A stretch of 20,215 bases of DNA from a virus, in IMG/VR virus record IMGVR_UViG_3300047673_000163, positions 1-20,215 of that record; one strand, given 5' to 3'. The notes under the pieces are model-generated. The model was not told the origin of the DNA and ran no database searches. It saw nothing but the letters and a program-made list of their open reading frames with translations. Of this stretch, positions 1 through 8,855 are shown one piece after another (position 1 is the first letter of the stretch; each line of letters opens with the position of its first letter). A program made the position numbers and the translations under genes.

Positions 1-2062
1 CGTTCATAGCGACAATCGAGGGCAATTGCGACTTGAAGGCTTGCGTCAAATCGAGCTTGTCATCCAACCGCCGCAACAAATCCTTGGCCAGATAGTTAGG
101 ATCAATTCCGGGGATTTGAATAAGCAGCGGATAGATGCGTTGCGCGTTCGCCACCTCTTGCGAGGCGTTCGGGCGTCCCATGCTGCCGGCTTCGACTTCC
201 AGCAGGATTTCCTGCGCGATGTCGCCGCGCGTAAACTGCGGCCAGACCGCGCCCTGCCCGACCACTTTCTGCACGGTTGGCTGCGATACTTCCGCCATCA
301 GGATTTGACCGCCGTTGCGCGCCAGCAGCGTCAGCAGGTCATTAAGATCGTCGATGTTCGACCCCATGCTGGTCATGCGCGAGCCTTCGGCCACTTGCGT
401 CTGCGTCGCGGTGGTGTCGGAGGTGCCGCCCAGATTGGCCTCTTGGATGCCGGTGGTGCGAAGAATGTCCTCGTACACCGGATTGACCTCGTACAGATTG
501 TTGTCGATGCCCGGCCCGGCGTAGGCCTGCAACAATTGCTTCACATCTTGGTTGGGCTGCAAGGCGTTCAACTCGACCACGTCATTGGCCTTGCGTTCCG
601 ACAGCTTGGTTAAGTCCTCCTCCTCCATCGAACCGGCCACCACGGCGGTGAACGGCCGCGCGGCGATGCGTTGCTCCTTCAGCCCTTCACGGCAGCGATT
701 GTATTCAAGCTGCATGTCGCGGATGAGCCGCACGTCGGAGGGCGGGAAAATTTCGGTTTCATGGTCGCACTCGTTAAAGATGAGCGCGTACCAAGGATAA
801 AATCGCTCATTGTAGATTTCGGGTGAGGCCGGTTCACGCAAAAAGTCGGTGTAGCCGTCGCACACCTCGTACACCAAGCCGTCCTTGCGGCAGTAAATCT
901 GCCAGACCGAACAGAAATCGCACTGGCGGTCGGCGGCCTTACCGGCTTCGCGCCACTCGTAGCCGGCGAGCATTTCGCGCGCCATCTGCACCGGGTCCGG
1001 TCCCTTCAGATCGTAGCGCGTGTAGGACGTGTAACTGTCACCGACATCGACGCCGTAGATTTCTTCAATTTCGTTGGGCGTGAGCATGAACTGCTCGCAC
1101 ACCCAGTCGCTGCCAAGGAAATTGCGTAGCTCGATGGTCTTGGTGTCGGGGATGATGTTGGTGGAGAGCGGATAATCAAAGGTCAGACCTTCGCGCGCGA
1201 CGAATTCCGACTCCTTCGCCATGTCGTTAATCATCAGCCGCAACTGTTCGGCCTCCTTGCTGTCGGGTTCGCTAATGTCGTCGGCGATGTCGGCGGCCAG
1301 CCGTTCCATGGTGGCAAGGCGTTCGGAGGCATCCGCAATGCCCTTTTCCAGATCGGGGCGCTTTTCCATCACCCGCTCAAAGCCGAGCTTCACATAGCCG
1401 ACGCCGGTGGTGATGGTGCGCCGCACGACAAGCTTCATCATCGACTTGAACGGGTGCGGCTGGTCGGAAACATTATAGGAATACAATAGCTCCAAGGTTT
1501 TCCCCAGCTTGTCGAGCATGGCGTTTTCGGCCTTGACGCGCGCCGCGTCCTGCATCACCGCCATGGCGCCCTGCGCCGCGCCCAGCATCTGCGGCGTCAT
1601 GCCGGAGCCGGTCATCTGCGCCTGCTGTACCATCTGCGCGCCCGACGCCATCAGCGATTGCAGCGTCGATTGCGATTCATCCCACACCGTCGCGTTCATG
1701 CGTTCACGCCGCTTGGCCACTGCCTTGGGATTTTTTGCGTACAGGAACGCGGTTTTTTGCGCGACCAGCCGCAGCGTCAAATTGGCCTTATAGCGCTTGT
1801 CGGTGTCGTCGCGCGACCACTGATGACCAAAGGCAAAGTCTTGGTCGTCAAGCATGCGCTTGAAAGCTTTTTCCCAGTGCGTCTTGGCGGCCTTGACGCG
1901 GCCGGTCCATGCCGCCACCAGCGCCTTGCGCTGGTCGGGCGGGTCGGGCGCGTCGCGCGGAATGTGGTCCTTCTCTGCCGCAAGCACCACGGCTTCCAGC
2001 GGATTGACGGCGCTTTCATCCGGCGTCACGCCGTCGAGCGGTGCGTTCGGGTCTATAGCCAT
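1..2062 (-). CDS. Phage portal protein (C-terminus cut by window edge)
   Basis: The frame is open from the ATG at 2062 to the left edge, giving at least 687 residues, so the C-terminus lies outside the window. Portal proteins form the dodecameric ring at one capsid vertex through which DNA is packaged and ejected. I read it as a portal from its position directly after the large terminase, its large size (typical of podovirus-type portals), and motifs such as DVRLIRDMQLEYN and a Gly/Thr-rich LGGTSDTTATQTQV stretch near residue 560 that resemble this family. A Met/Gln/Ala-rich helix (about residues 140-175) follows the N-terminal domain. The start overlaps the end of the terminase gene by 10 bases (ATGGCTATAG), indicating coupled translation. 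The assignment is by family resemblance, not a search. Confidence 0.85.
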   Translation of the reverse strand, partial: MAIDPNAPLDGVTPDESAVNPLEAVVLAAEKDHIPRDAPDPPDQRKALVAAWTGRVKAAKTHWEKAFKRMLDDQDFAFGHQWSRDDTDKRYKANLTLRLVAQKTAFLYAKNPKAVAKRRERMNATVWDESQSTLQSLMASGAQMVQQAQMTGSGMTPQMLGAAQGAMAVMQDAARVKAENAMLDKLGKTLELLYSYNVSDQPHPFKSMMKLVVRRTITTGVGYVKLGFERVMEKRPDLEKGIADASERLATMERLAADIADDISEPDSKEAEQLRLMINDMAKESEFVAREGLTFDYPLSTNIIPDTKTIELRNFLGSDWVCEQFMLTPNEIEEIYGVDVGDSYTSYTRYDLKGPDPVQMAREMLAGYEWREAGKAADRQCDFCSVWQIYCRKDGLVYEVCDGYTDFLREPASPEIYNERFYPWYALIFNECDHETEIFPPSDVRLIRDMQLEYNRCREGLKEQRIAARPFTAVVAGSMEEEDLTKLSERKANDVVELNALQPNQDVKQLLQAYAGPGIDNNLYEVNPVYEDILRTTGIQEANLGGTSDTTATQTQVAEGSRMTSMGSNIDDLNDLLTLLARNGGQILMAEVSQPTVQKVVGQGAVWPQFTRGDIAQEILLEVEAGSMGRPNASQEVANAQRIYPLLIQIPGIDPNYLAKDLLRRLDDKLDLTQAFKSQLPSIVAMN

Positions 2063-3618
2063 CCGTCGAGGTTCCTTTTGACGCGATCAAGCCCCTCTTG
2101 CTTTTTGGTCTGTGCCCACAAGGCGCGGAATGTCCCCTCTTGCGCCATTGGTTTTTCCGGCTTCTGGCGGTTGCGCGGTCGCATCTTGGCCAGACCCAGA
2201 CCGACGAGCGAGAGCGTATCGACAAAATCGTCCTTGGCGCCCATGGGGAATTTCAAAATCTGGTCCTGCGCCTCTGCCCACCAGCGGCAGAACACCGGGA
2301 AGTGAACCATTTTCATGGCGCTGCGCGCTTGGATGGCTTGCGCGCGCTGCGTCTTGTCAACCGCCGGCGCAATCGGGTCCATGGCGCAGAACACGCGCTT
2401 TTCCAGCATGCGCTTGCGTAAGAAAGGCCCGATTGACTTGGTGATGGCGCCGGCTTCCGCCCACCAGAATTGCGGTTTGTATTTCTCAATCAGCAACAGC
2501 ATGCCTTCGACGGCGGTGTGGCTGTCCACCCGCATCCACACCACGTCGGGCATGATCCAGACATTGTCGGCGACATCGACGCCGACCACCATCAGGCAGG
2601 ATTTGTCGCCCTGCTTGTTCAATGTCACCGCGTGATCGGAAGCGCCGTAGAAGCGCATTTCGTCGAACGCCGGCAGGTCGCGCATGGAATTGTAGCCGAC
2701 CAAATCCTTGGCTTGGAAAAATGCACCGTCGCGCGGTGACGGCTGGCCCTGATAAAGCGCCATGAAGCCGCGCGGGTCGGAGGCGCGAACTTCTTCAAGA
2801 TATTTTTCATCAAAGCGTTCCGGCCACAACGCCTCACCGGGCGCGCGTCCCAGCACGTCGTTATCATCCGCCAGCGCCGGCAGGTCGATGGAGCGCCAGC
2901 GCGTTGCTTCTTCATGGCTGTAATACGGGTTAAGGGGATCGGTGAGCCGGCCTACAAGATCGTCCTCGCTCCACCGCGTTTGAATCATGGTGATGGTGCC
3001 GACCTTGTTCATCAGGCGGGTTTTCAAGACTTGGTTGTACCATTGCCAAAGCTTGTCGCGGATGAGCGGCGAGTCGGCTTCCTCGCGGTCCTTGATGGGA
3101 TCATCGAGCAGGATGGTGTGGGCGCCGCGCCCGGTGATGGCCGAGCCGCGACCAACGCAGAACACAACACCGCCTTCGGTGGTTTCGATGCGGTTGACGG
3201 CGGCCGATTTCTTTTTGATTTCGACCTTGGGAAACACCTGCTTGTATTGCGGCGTCTGCATAATGTCGCGAATCTTGCGGCCCAAGTCCCAACTGTAATG
3301 CTCGTTATAGGTGGCGACGATGATCGAGCGTTCGGGATGGCGGCCGATGTACCACGCCGGGTACATATTCGACGCCAGCGTGGTCTTGCCGGCGCGCGGC
3401 ATGATGGAAATTTTCAGGCGGCGGATTTTCCCCTTTTCCACCTCCTCCAACGCCACGCCGATGACGCGGTGAAATTTCTGCGGTGTGTAAACCGAATAGG
3501 TCGCGTCGTCGGAATTTTCCGGGTCCGGCATCATTAAGCAAGTGAAGTCGATTAAATTATCGCGCGCCTTCAGGATGGCACGTTTACGTTTGAGCAGGAC
3601 CAGATGGCGCGCACTCAC
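2053..3618 (-). CDS. Phage terminase large subunit (ATPase and nuclease)
   Basis: 521 aa, the usual length for TerL. This motor pumps DNA into the capsid through the portal and cuts the concatemer. The N-terminal ATPase has a Walker A-like MPRAGKT (residues 73-79), a Walker B TILLDDP (168-174) and a coupling-type QTRW (213-216). The C-terminal RNase H-like nuclease shows the expected acidic residues: D328 in GASDHAV, E388 in WWAEAG and D467 in KDDFVDTLS. The start is GTG at 3618, five bases after the preceding gene, with a purine-rich AAGGGA about ten bases upstream. All key residues are present, so it should be active. It lies about 11 kb from the small-terminase-like gene at 14,634-14,855, which is unusual because the two subunits are commonly adjacent. 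Confidence 0.95.
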   Translation of the reverse strand: MSARHLVLLKRKRAILKARDNLIDFTCLMMPDPENSDDATYSVYTPQKFHRVIGVALEEVEKGKIRRLKISIMPRAGKTTLASNMYPAWYIGRHPERSIIVATYNEHYSWDLGRKIRDIMQTPQYKQVFPKVEIKKKSAAVNRIETTEGGVVFCVGRGSAITGRGAHTILLDDPIKDREEADSPLIRDKLWQWYNQVLKTRLMNKVGTITMIQTRWSEDDLVGRLTDPLNPYYSHEEATRWRSIDLPALADDNDVLGRAPGEALWPERFDEKYLEEVRASDPRGFMALYQGQPSPRDGAFFQAKDLVGYNSMRDLPAFDEMRFYGASDHAVTLNKQGDKSCLMVVGVDVADNVWIMPDVVWMRVDSHTAVEGMLLLIEKYKPQFWWAEAGAITKSIGPFLRKRMLEKRVFCAMDPIAPAVDKTQRAQAIQARSAMKMVHFPVFCRWWAEAQDQILKFPMGAKDDFVDTLSLVGLGLAKMRPRNRQKPEKPMAQEGTFRALWAQTKKQEGLDRVKRNLDGWL

Positions 3619-3622
3619 TTCG

Positions 3623-3973
3623 CTATCCCTTCGGTCGCCCGACCGGATTCGGGTGTCTAGTGACGTGCTGCGGCACCACTATCTTTTTCGGCGGGCCGCC
3701 GGTCATCGGACGCGACGCCGCGTTACGCGGCACCGGCGGCACCGGCGCCTGTTGCTGCACCATACCGGGCGCCGGCGATGAATGATGCGTGTAGGCATCC
3801 TGCGTGTTCGACACCTGCGGCGGCGGCCCCGGCGGTGGTCCCGGTGGCGGCAGCGGCCCGCTCGCCTGCGGCCCCGGCGAGGCGGCCTGCGTGTCGGATG
3901 GACTGGGCGGATAGAGCGGCGCGTTCGGGATGATCTTGACGCCCGGCGGCGTTTTCGGTGGAGGGAATGCCAT
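3623..3973 (-). CDS. Proline-rich protein upstream of terminase, unknown function
   Basis: 116 aa, very rich in Pro, Gly, Gln and Ser, with PPPGPPPGPPP-like runs in the middle (about residues 42-52) and a basic C-terminus ending GRPKG. It has no membrane segment or signal peptide and is probably disordered. The start at 3973 has a good ribosome-binding site (GAAAGGA, about 6 bases upstream), and the gene ends four bases before the terminase start, so it is likely expressed with terL. I recognise no family. By position it could be a virion or packaging accessory protein, but this is only inference. The low-complexity composition means the frame is supported mainly by its ribosome-binding site and tight packing. 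Confidence 0.65.
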   Translation of the reverse strand: MAFPPPKTPPGVKIIPNAPLYPPSPSDTQAASPGPQASGPLPPPGPPPGPPPQVSNTQDAYTHHSSPAPGMVQQQAPVPPVPRNAASRPMTGGPPKKIVVPQHVTRHPNPVGRPKG

Positions 3974-4013
3974 AACGTTTTCCTTTCACTGACACCTCAG
4001 AATGTTTTGCTCA

Positions 4014-4250
4014 TCATACGAGCAACGGCAGCATGGCTCCGGTAATTTCCCCCAGTCGAAACCCGGCGCGCGGCAGGATCATCTGCACAAGGATGAGGAC
4101 GCACACCAAAATGAAAATGACCCAGATGATTTGCACCACCTTCGGCGGCAGCGCGATGCCGACAACGGTGCCGAGCACCCAAAGGATCAAGTATATCGCG
4201 AGTGCGAGCAGGCAAATATAAATCAGTCCATATATGACACCTTCGATCAT
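4014..4250 (-). CDS. Small two-helix membrane protein (holin candidate)
   Basis: 78 aa with two hydrophobic segments, about residues 5-34 and 38-60, separated by a short LPPK turn, then an amphipathic tail. The size and topology fit a small holin or holin-like inner-membrane protein, and it sits in a cassette with an exported protein, an RlpA-like protein and another membrane protein. The ATG at 4250 follows the TAA of the exported-protein gene by a single base, so the genes are co-translated. No specific holin family is recognised. It could equally be an uncharacterised membrane protein. Confidence 0.7.
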   Translation of the reverse strand: MIEGVIYGLIYICLLALAIYLILWVLGTVVGIALPPKVVQIIWVIFILVCVLILVQMILPRAGFRLGEITGAMLPLLV

Positions 4251-4251
4251 G

Positions 4252-4560
4252 TTAGTGCTCCTTTGGTTGCGGCATGCACTTGCTGCGTTGCGTCGCCGGG
4301 ATCATCACGTTGCCGGTCGCCGGCGTGATCGGGGAATCAAAGCCGGGACCGCCAGCGCCCAGCACGTCGCCACGGCAATCGGTGCGGCGCGCAAGATCGT
4401 AGAACATGCCGACCACCGGGATTGCGGCGATGGTGACGTTTGCGGGTTGCTGCGACGGCGCCTGCTTGTGAATGACAACGTGATGGCGTTTGGCATCGGC
4501 GGCCGTGATCGCTGCCAGCAACACCACGATGGCGGCCAGCGCACAGAGAACCGTTTTCAT
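4252..4560 (-). CDS. Small exported protein with signal peptide
   Basis: 102 aa. The N-terminus MKTVLCALAAIVVLLAAITAA is a typical Sec signal peptide (basic residue, hydrophobic core, small residues before a likely AxA-type cleavage at about residue 22). There is no lipobox cysteine at the cleavage site. The mature part has two cysteines (in RTDCRG and SKCMPQ) that could form a periplasmic disulphide. The ATGA overlap with the RlpA-like gene and the one-base gap to the next membrane-protein gene place it firmly inside the candidate lysis cassette. A periplasmic role (spanin-like or wall-associated) is possible but not shown, since no transmembrane or coiled-coil spanin pattern is evident. Confidence 0.75.
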   Translation of the reverse strand: MKTVLCALAAIVVLLAAITAADAKRHHVVIHKQAPSQQPANVTIAAIPVVGMFYDLARRTDCRGDVLGAGGPGFDSPITPATGNVMIPATQRSKCMPQPKEH

Positions 4561-4985
4561 GCGACCTCCTCCTGCGTTCTGACGAAAGGAAAAATAACTT
4601 CGACTTCGTCATCGGTTTCGATGCCAAGGTATTCCATCAGGCCAAGGCTGATGTCGGCAACGCGGCCGGTGTTTTCGTTCGGTCCCCAGTCCGCCGGCCA
4701 TGCAAGGAATTGCCGGTCGGTGCCGGGCGCGCGCACAAGCGCGACGTAGTCCATGCTGGCCAGCATCGTTTTGGGGAATTCGTCGTAGTTCCAGCGCATC
4801 GCGATGAACGGCACCGAACTATTGAGGCGGCGCGCCAGCCCGCTGGTGCCTTCCGGCTGCACCGCCAGAAACAGATGCGGCGCCGTGTAAATGTCATAGA
4901 TGAAGGCAAGCCCTTCATCGGGCGTAACCCCCATGTCGGTCGGGCCGCCGAACCAAGACACCTTGCCGACAACGTTGAGCGTCAT
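4557..4985 (-). CDS. RlpA-like double-psi beta-barrel protein (cell-wall acting candidate)
   Basis: 142 aa. The C-terminal half (about residues 90-135) carries PADWGP...TGRVADISLGLMEYLGI...DDEVEV. This parallels the RlpA/DPBB signature NDRGP...GRIIDLSxAAAxxLGM...VRV, in which the Asp of D-x-G-P is a catalytic residue of RlpA lytic transglycosylases. The Asp is present here, but the usual upstream catalytic His is not obvious (the matching region reads AMRWNYDEFP). There is no signal peptide, so export would need a holin or a virion route. The gene overlaps both neighbours by ATGA and lies between two small membrane/exported protein genes. This supports, as inference, a role in peptidoglycan binding or cleavage, in lysis or at entry. 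Confidence 0.6.
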   Translation of the reverse strand: MTLNVVGKVSWFGGPTDMGVTPDEGLAFIYDIYTAPHLFLAVQPEGTSGLARRLNSSVPFIAMRWNYDEFPKTMLASMDYVALVRAPGTDRQFLAWPADWGPNENTGRVADISLGLMEYLGIETDDEVEVIFPFVRTQEEVA

Positions 4986-5257
4986 GGTAGCGCCCTTCCG
5001 ATAACTTCCTTAAACAGCATTGATTTGCCGTTGCCGTTTGGCCCTTGCCGACAATCGCGGATGTCCGTCACCAGCTTGCTGATGAGTTCAAGCTGCGTCT
5101 TGCTGCGTTCAGTGACGTTGTTTGAAATTTCGCCAAGCACATAAGCTGCCAGACCCAGAAAGCCGACGTTGACGATGAGCAGCGCAATCGCCAGCGGCGT
5201 AGATTTCATCGCCTCGATGGCGCTGCTGGCGACCTTGCCCGTTACCTCGACCGGCAT
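4982..5257 (-). CDS. Single-pass membrane protein (holin-like candidate)
   Basis: 91 aa. One hydrophobic segment at about residues 20-43 is followed by a polar, probably helical region (residues 44-70, with NNVTERSKTQLELISKLV) and a basic C-terminus. The ATG at 5257 has AAAGGA about 13 bases upstream inside the end of the preceding small gene. It overlaps the RlpA-like gene by ATGA. An N-in membrane anchor with a cytoplasmic or periplasmic coiled-coil tail is compatible with class III-type holins or a spanin-like protein, but sequence alone does not decide. Confidence 0.7.
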   Translation of the reverse strand: MPVEVTGKVASSAIEAMKSTPLAIALLIVNVGFLGLAAYVLGEISNNVTERSKTQLELISKLVTDIRDCRQGPNGNGKSMLFKEVIGRALP

Positions 5258-5266
5258 GCGCGGTGT

Positions 5267-5431
5267 TCATTCCTTTTTGGTTGGCGGCGGCACATAGGGA
5301 TCGGGCACGCCACCGTCAGCGAGCCATTGTTCGTACTCAGCACGATCACGGTTGGCGGGATCGTTCGGAATGAATGCCTGATCGGCTGTGCGGATGACGA
5401 CATCGTTTTGTGTGAGTTGATAGTCTGACAT
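5267..5431 (-). CDS. Small acidic tail-associated protein, copy 2
   Basis: 54 aa, beginning MSDYQLTQNDVVIRTADQAF and containing [21 protein letters not shown]. It is clearly paralogous to the 65-aa protein encoded at 6495-6692. Sequences with R-x-x-E-Y-x-x-W-L-A-x-G-x-x-P-x-P are common at the ends of phage tail-fibre or tail-fibre-assembly proteins, so a chaperone or attachment role with the preceding tail protein is inferred. The start ATG shares one base with the TGA of that tail gene (TGATG). This short gene is easy to miss, but it is supported by the conserved paralogue and the coupling. Confidence 0.8.
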   Translation of the reverse strand: MSDYQLTQNDVVIRTADQAFIPNDPANRDRAEYEQWLADGGVPDPYVPPPTKKE

Positions 5432-6492
5432 CACAGCCTCGCGTCCATAGTCAGGGTCGTTAAAGCGCGTGTTGCCTGATATACAAACGGGCTAATTGCG
5501 CTTGGGCCGTTGATAGTGAACCCCGTACCGCCGCCGGTAAAAGTTGGTATAACTCTCATTTCAGGCGCTAAAAAAATTGACTGACCGGCAACTGCCACAT
5601 CGACAACGCAAGTCATTTTTTGAAAATACCGCTTGCACGTCACCAACTCCTGATCGTAACTCCGCATCACATTCGGCGACTGTGCGGCGGTCGGAGCTTG
5701 GGTGCCGGGGAGGACGACAAGACCAGTGAGATACATATAATCGGTTGTCGAAGCTACACCGTTGGTCGTTCCCGTAACCCCAAGATAACCACCAGACACC
5801 CACGCATTGGCTGGCGCGGTTTGGCCGCTGCCACACATCAGGGCAATGGAGACAGTCAATCCAATCGTATTGTCTTTCGCCCATGTGCCGGTGGTGTCGC
5901 CGGGGATGCTGACGGTTTTGTATTCCCACGCTCCTACGGCATTCATCGTGAATGAGAACGGATATGCTCTATCGGCGGCACCATTTCTTATTGATCCAGA
6001 AAACGCGCCGGTTCGATTTGTGGCAACCCAAAAGCTGACCGTTATCGGCTGTGCGGCTGCTGTCCCCCAAGCCAATCTGCTAACTCGATAACCTTCGATA
6101 GGCTGATAAAAGAAACAATAGTTTCCGGCTGCCGGGCTTGCATTGGCCGTGCTCACGGAAACGTAGGCAGATTTAACAAATCCGGCAGGACCATTTGGTT
6201 GCTGCGATACCGGCAGCACTTGAGCACCACTTGTTCCCAGCATCCAGCCATCAAGAATGTATTTGGTGCTACTCACCACCACGGCAGAAGTGCCATTCTC
6301 CTGACTGACCTCCATTCCGCCGTTGACCTGTATGCCACTGTACGCCATCGCATCGAACGGGGCGTAGATGACGCCGCTGCTGCTCGACACCGCCCACTTT
6401 TCGCCGTCCCATTTATAGACCGGCTGACCGACCACCGGCGGCGATGGATAAAGCTGGCCAATGCTGGGTGAAATGGGAAAATCTAGCGCCAT
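5431..6492 (-). CDS. Tail / receptor-binding protein, paralogue 2
   Basis: 353 aa from the ATG at 6492, chosen because GAGGAG lies 7 bases upstream and the protein then begins with MALDFPISPSIGQLYPSP, a Trp/Gly-containing module (KWDGEKW) typical of phage tail or collar proteins. An in-frame upstream extension to 6588 overlaps the preceding gene and is rejected. From about residue 42 to the end it is paralogous to the 625-aa protein at 6692-8569 (shared [39 protein letters not shown], GDTxGTW, [13 protein letters not shown]). The shared part looks beta-rich and is likely the host-surface-binding domain. The two C-termini diverge most, as expected for receptor specificity. Confidence 0.85.
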   Translation of the reverse strand: MALDFPISPSIGQLYPSPPVVGQPVYKWDGEKWAVSSSSGVIYAPFDAMAYSGIQVNGGMEVSQENGTSAVVVSSTKYILDGWMLGTSGAQVLPVSQQPNGPAGFVKSAYVSVSTANASPAAGNYCFFYQPIEGYRVSRLAWGTAAAQPITVSFWVATNRTGAFSGSIRNGAADRAYPFSFTMNAVGAWEYKTVSIPGDTTGTWAKDNTIGLTVSIALMCGSGQTAPANAWVSGGYLGVTGTTNGVASTTDYMYLTGLVVLPGTQAPTAAQSPNVMRSYDQELVTCKRYFQKMTCVVDVAVAGQSIFLAPEMRVIPTFTGGGTGFTINGPSAISPFVYQATRALTTLTMDARL

Positions 6493-6494
6493 GG

Positions 6495-6692
6495 TCAGGC
6501 TCCTCGCGATTTTTTGCTGGTTGTTTCCGGTGCAGGTTTTGCCGCGCTGCTTGTCGCAGGATCGGGCGTGTTGCCTTGCGCCAGCCACGCTTCATACTCA
6601 GCACGATCACGGTTGGCGGGGTCGTTCGGAATGAACGCCTGATCGGCGGTGCGGACAACGATGTCGGTTGTGGTGAGTTGATAGTCTGCCAT
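6495..6692 (-). CDS. Small acidic tail-associated protein, copy 1
   Basis: 65 aa, [20 protein letters not shown] then [20 protein letters not shown], with an Ala/Pro/Lys-rich tail that the second copy lacks. The ATG at 6692 shares a base with the TAA of the tail gene (TAATG), so it is translationally coupled to its tail protein, exactly as copy 2 is. A longer frame reaching 6830 would run over the tail gene and is not used. Function is inferred from genetic pairing: a tail-fibre chaperone or small attachment subunit. Confidence 0.82.
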   Translation of the reverse strand: MADYQLTTTDIVVRTADQAFIPNDPANRDRAEYEAWLAQGNTPDPATSSAAKPAPETTSKKSRGA

Positions 6693-8569
6693 TAGAGCCT
6701 CGCGTCTGCGACCCAGTGTGCCGACAAAAGATAAGTTGTTCCTGACGCAATTTGTGCTGTAATCATCCCGCCGCGCTCGTTGATAGCAAGGATAGTAGCG
6801 GGCCAAGGACCGCTTTGTGAATTGTCCCAAACCGTCCCTGCTGTTCCGTTCGTCGTTCCATAAGATGTGAGAGTTGGTGCTGCTCTTTTCGGAATGAACT
6901 GCATCCCAAGCCCAACGGTAGTTGTTACAGGGACACTCGCTCCATAATATATAGCCGCACCACCAAGACCTGTGGCCGTTCCGGGCCTTACCGCATAAGG
7001 ATAACTCTTTTCATAGTATCGTTGGCACATCAGCAATTCCTGATCGAACGGCCGCATCACATTCATCGACTGTGCGGCGGTTGGTGCTTGATTGCCGGGG
7101 AGGACGGTGACGCCGGTCATAATGAAATAATCAGAAGTCGCGGCAACGCCGTTGACTGTTCCAGTTGCCCCAAGCTGAACAGTCGAACTCCAAGCCCCGG
7201 CCGCACCCTGATTGTTGCTCCCAGACATAATGGAAAAATGAACGGCCAAACCAATGGAATTGTCCGCCGTCCACGTCCCGGCAGTATCACCGGGTATGGT
7301 GACAGTGAAATACTGCCAAGCGCCGGATGTGGTGTAGTTGAACGTAAATATGTAGCCACGGTTTGCAGCGCCGTTGCGAACGCAGCCAGAATAAAGGCCA
7401 GTGCGGTTTGCGATCAGCCAAAACCCGAGCGTAATCGGTTGTGCCGCCGCCGTCCCCCAAGCAAGGCGCTTGATACGGTAGCCCTCAATGAACTGACGGA
7501 GCGTGCAATAGTCTGCTGCCGCCGGAGTTGGGTTTGCTGTCGTCACCGCTAACTGCAAGCCACTGTTTAGACCGGCTAAGGTTAAGTCCACTCTTTGAGT
7601 GCAAGAAAGGACATGCGCGCCGGAGGAGGCGATATTCCAGCCGTCAACAATGTATTTTACACCAGTAGGGACGGACACGGAGACAGCCCCATTCTCCTGA
7701 CTGACCTCCATACCGCCATTGATCTGCATGCCGCTGTACGCCATCGCATCGAACGGTGCGGCGTAGATGTTGGCCCTCCCCTGTTGCTGCTGCGGCGCCG
7801 TCAGCGACTGTGCAGTGTCGTAGCGCACAACGGTACTGTTGAGCGCGTAGGCGGACGAATCCGGCACCGCGAACGCCGTCACCCATTGCGTGGTGTTGCC
7901 GTCGTTGTAGCGCACATAGAGCGTGCCGGTGTCGCTCTCCCACCACATCGCATTGTCAACGGCGCCCGCCGGCGCGTTGTCGGAAATAAGAAGTGCCGGG
8001 CGGCTATCGACGTATTGCTTGGTGGCGGCCTGCAAATTGGTGGACGGATTGCCCGACAGCGTCAGCAGTCCGGTCATCGTTGAACCAGCCTTGGCGACGT
8101 AGGCATTGTTGGCATTGGTGACGGCGCTGGCATCGGCGGCGGTGAAGGCGGCGGTGACGGCGGCATCGCCTGCGTCGGTATATTGCTTGGTGGCGGCGCC
8201 CAGCGGCGCGGTCGGATCGCCCGATAACACCAATGGTCCGGTCATGGTGTCGCCGGCGGTATCGACGGCTTGGCTCTGGTCGAGATAGACCGCCCAGTTG
8301 GTCGCGTTGAAGGCGCCGGGACTGACCGCAACCTTGGCGCGGTAGAGCACGCCGGCGTTGATGACGAAGTCGCCGATGGCGTATTGCGCGCGCGCATCAA
8401 AGAAGCGCACCGCCAGCAGCATCAAGGGATTGCCGAGCGAACCGGCATTGGCGTCGCCGACAACGATCTGCCGGTTGGCGGTGTTGACGGCAATCTCACC
8501 CGGCTCGATTGGCGACGGGAACGGAGTGGCCGGGTTGGACGTGCGCTGGTGCCGATAATGCGAGGTCAT
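6692..8569 (-). CDS. Tail fibre / receptor-binding protein, paralogue 1
   Basis: 625 aa. Order: an N-terminal module starting [19 protein letters not shown] with an [15 protein letters not shown] segment typical of virion attachment; a carbohydrate-binding-like motif at about 59-95 ([18 protein letters not shown]...NW); two tail-fibre repeats of the type [25 protein letters not shown] (residues 105-132 and 162-188); a [17 protein letters not shown] segment (209-225); then the large C-terminal domain (about 270-625) shared with the 353-aa paralogue. The TMTG...ATKQYVD repeat is well known in fibres of many tailed phages. It starts five bases after the preceding gene ends. Expected location is the distal tail, contacting the host surface. 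Confidence 0.9.
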   Translation of the reverse strand: MTSHYRHQRTSNPATPFPSPIEPGEIAVNTANRQIVVGDANAGSLGNPLMLLAVRFFDARAQYAIGDFVINAGVLYRAKVAVSPGAFNATNWAVYLDQSQAVDTAGDTMTGPLVLSGDPTAPLGAATKQYTDAGDAAVTAAFTAADASAVTNANNAYVAKAGSTMTGLLTLSGNPSTNLQAATKQYVDSRPALLISDNAPAGAVDNAMWWESDTGTLYVRYNDGNTTQWVTAFAVPDSSAYALNSTVVRYDTAQSLTAPQQQQGRANIYAAPFDAMAYSGMQINGGMEVSQENGAVSVSVPTGVKYIVDGWNIASSGAHVLSCTQRVDLTLAGLNSGLQLAVTTANPTPAAADYCTLRQFIEGYRIKRLAWGTAAAQPITLGFWLIANRTGLYSGCVRNGAANRGYIFTFNYTTSGAWQYFTVTIPGDTAGTWTADNSIGLAVHFSIMSGSNNQGAAGAWSSTVQLGATGTVNGVAATSDYFIMTGVTVLPGNQAPTAAQSMNVMRPFDQELLMCQRYYEKSYPYAVRPGTATGLGGAAIYYGASVPVTTTVGLGMQFIPKRAAPTLTSYGTTNGTAGTVWDNSQSGPWPATILAINERGGMITAQIASGTTYLLSAHWVADARL

Positions 8570-8573
8570 AATC

Positions 8574-8855
8574 TCAGTCTCCTATGTCGGTCGGTGCCGA
8601 CTGATGAACCGGCGGTTTCTTTTTGTTGGTCGGTGTCTGTGTCACCGACTGCGTCGTCGTCTGCACTGGCGGCGGTGGATTGTTGCCGTCGTAAGCATCC
8701 TTGATGGTGTGGGCGCGATTGTTGCCGACCAGCGCGCCGCCATACATGCGCACGACGTTGTCGGGCGTGTCGGGCGGCAAGCCATAGACCGCCGCGAGCT
8801 TGGAACGCGGCGGTGTATTGGGTTGCAGCGGCAGTTTGCCGGGCCACTGATCCAT
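8574..8855 (-). CDS. Small tail-region protein, unknown
   Basis: 93 aa: an ordered N-terminal half (KLAAVYGLPPDTPDNVVRMYGG) followed by a Pro/Thr/Gln/Lys-rich, probably disordered tail. The ATG at 8855 overlaps the TGA of the upstream 54-aa gene (TGATG). This picks this frame over a competing out-of-frame ORF that starts a few bases away and has Arg/Ala/Gln-rich shadow composition. No family is recognised. By position between the Ig-fold protein and the tail fibre it is probably a minor virion or assembly protein. Confidence 0.7.
   Translation of the reverse strand: MDQWPGKLPLQPNTPPRSKLAAVYGLPPDTPDNVVRMYGGALVGNNRAHTIKDAYDGNNPPPPVQTTTQSVTQTPTNKKKPPVHQSAPTDIGD

Noticed and set aside
26-3537. 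Long plus-strand open frames opposite portal and terminase
   Set aside because: Compositionally odd (His/Arg-rich) mirror frames of two genes with clear family motifs; typical GC-rich shadows.
5267-8569. Diversity-generating retroelement acting on the duplicated tail genes
   Set aside because: No reverse transcriptase or template repeat is visible; divergence is spread over the domain rather than limited to adenine positions.
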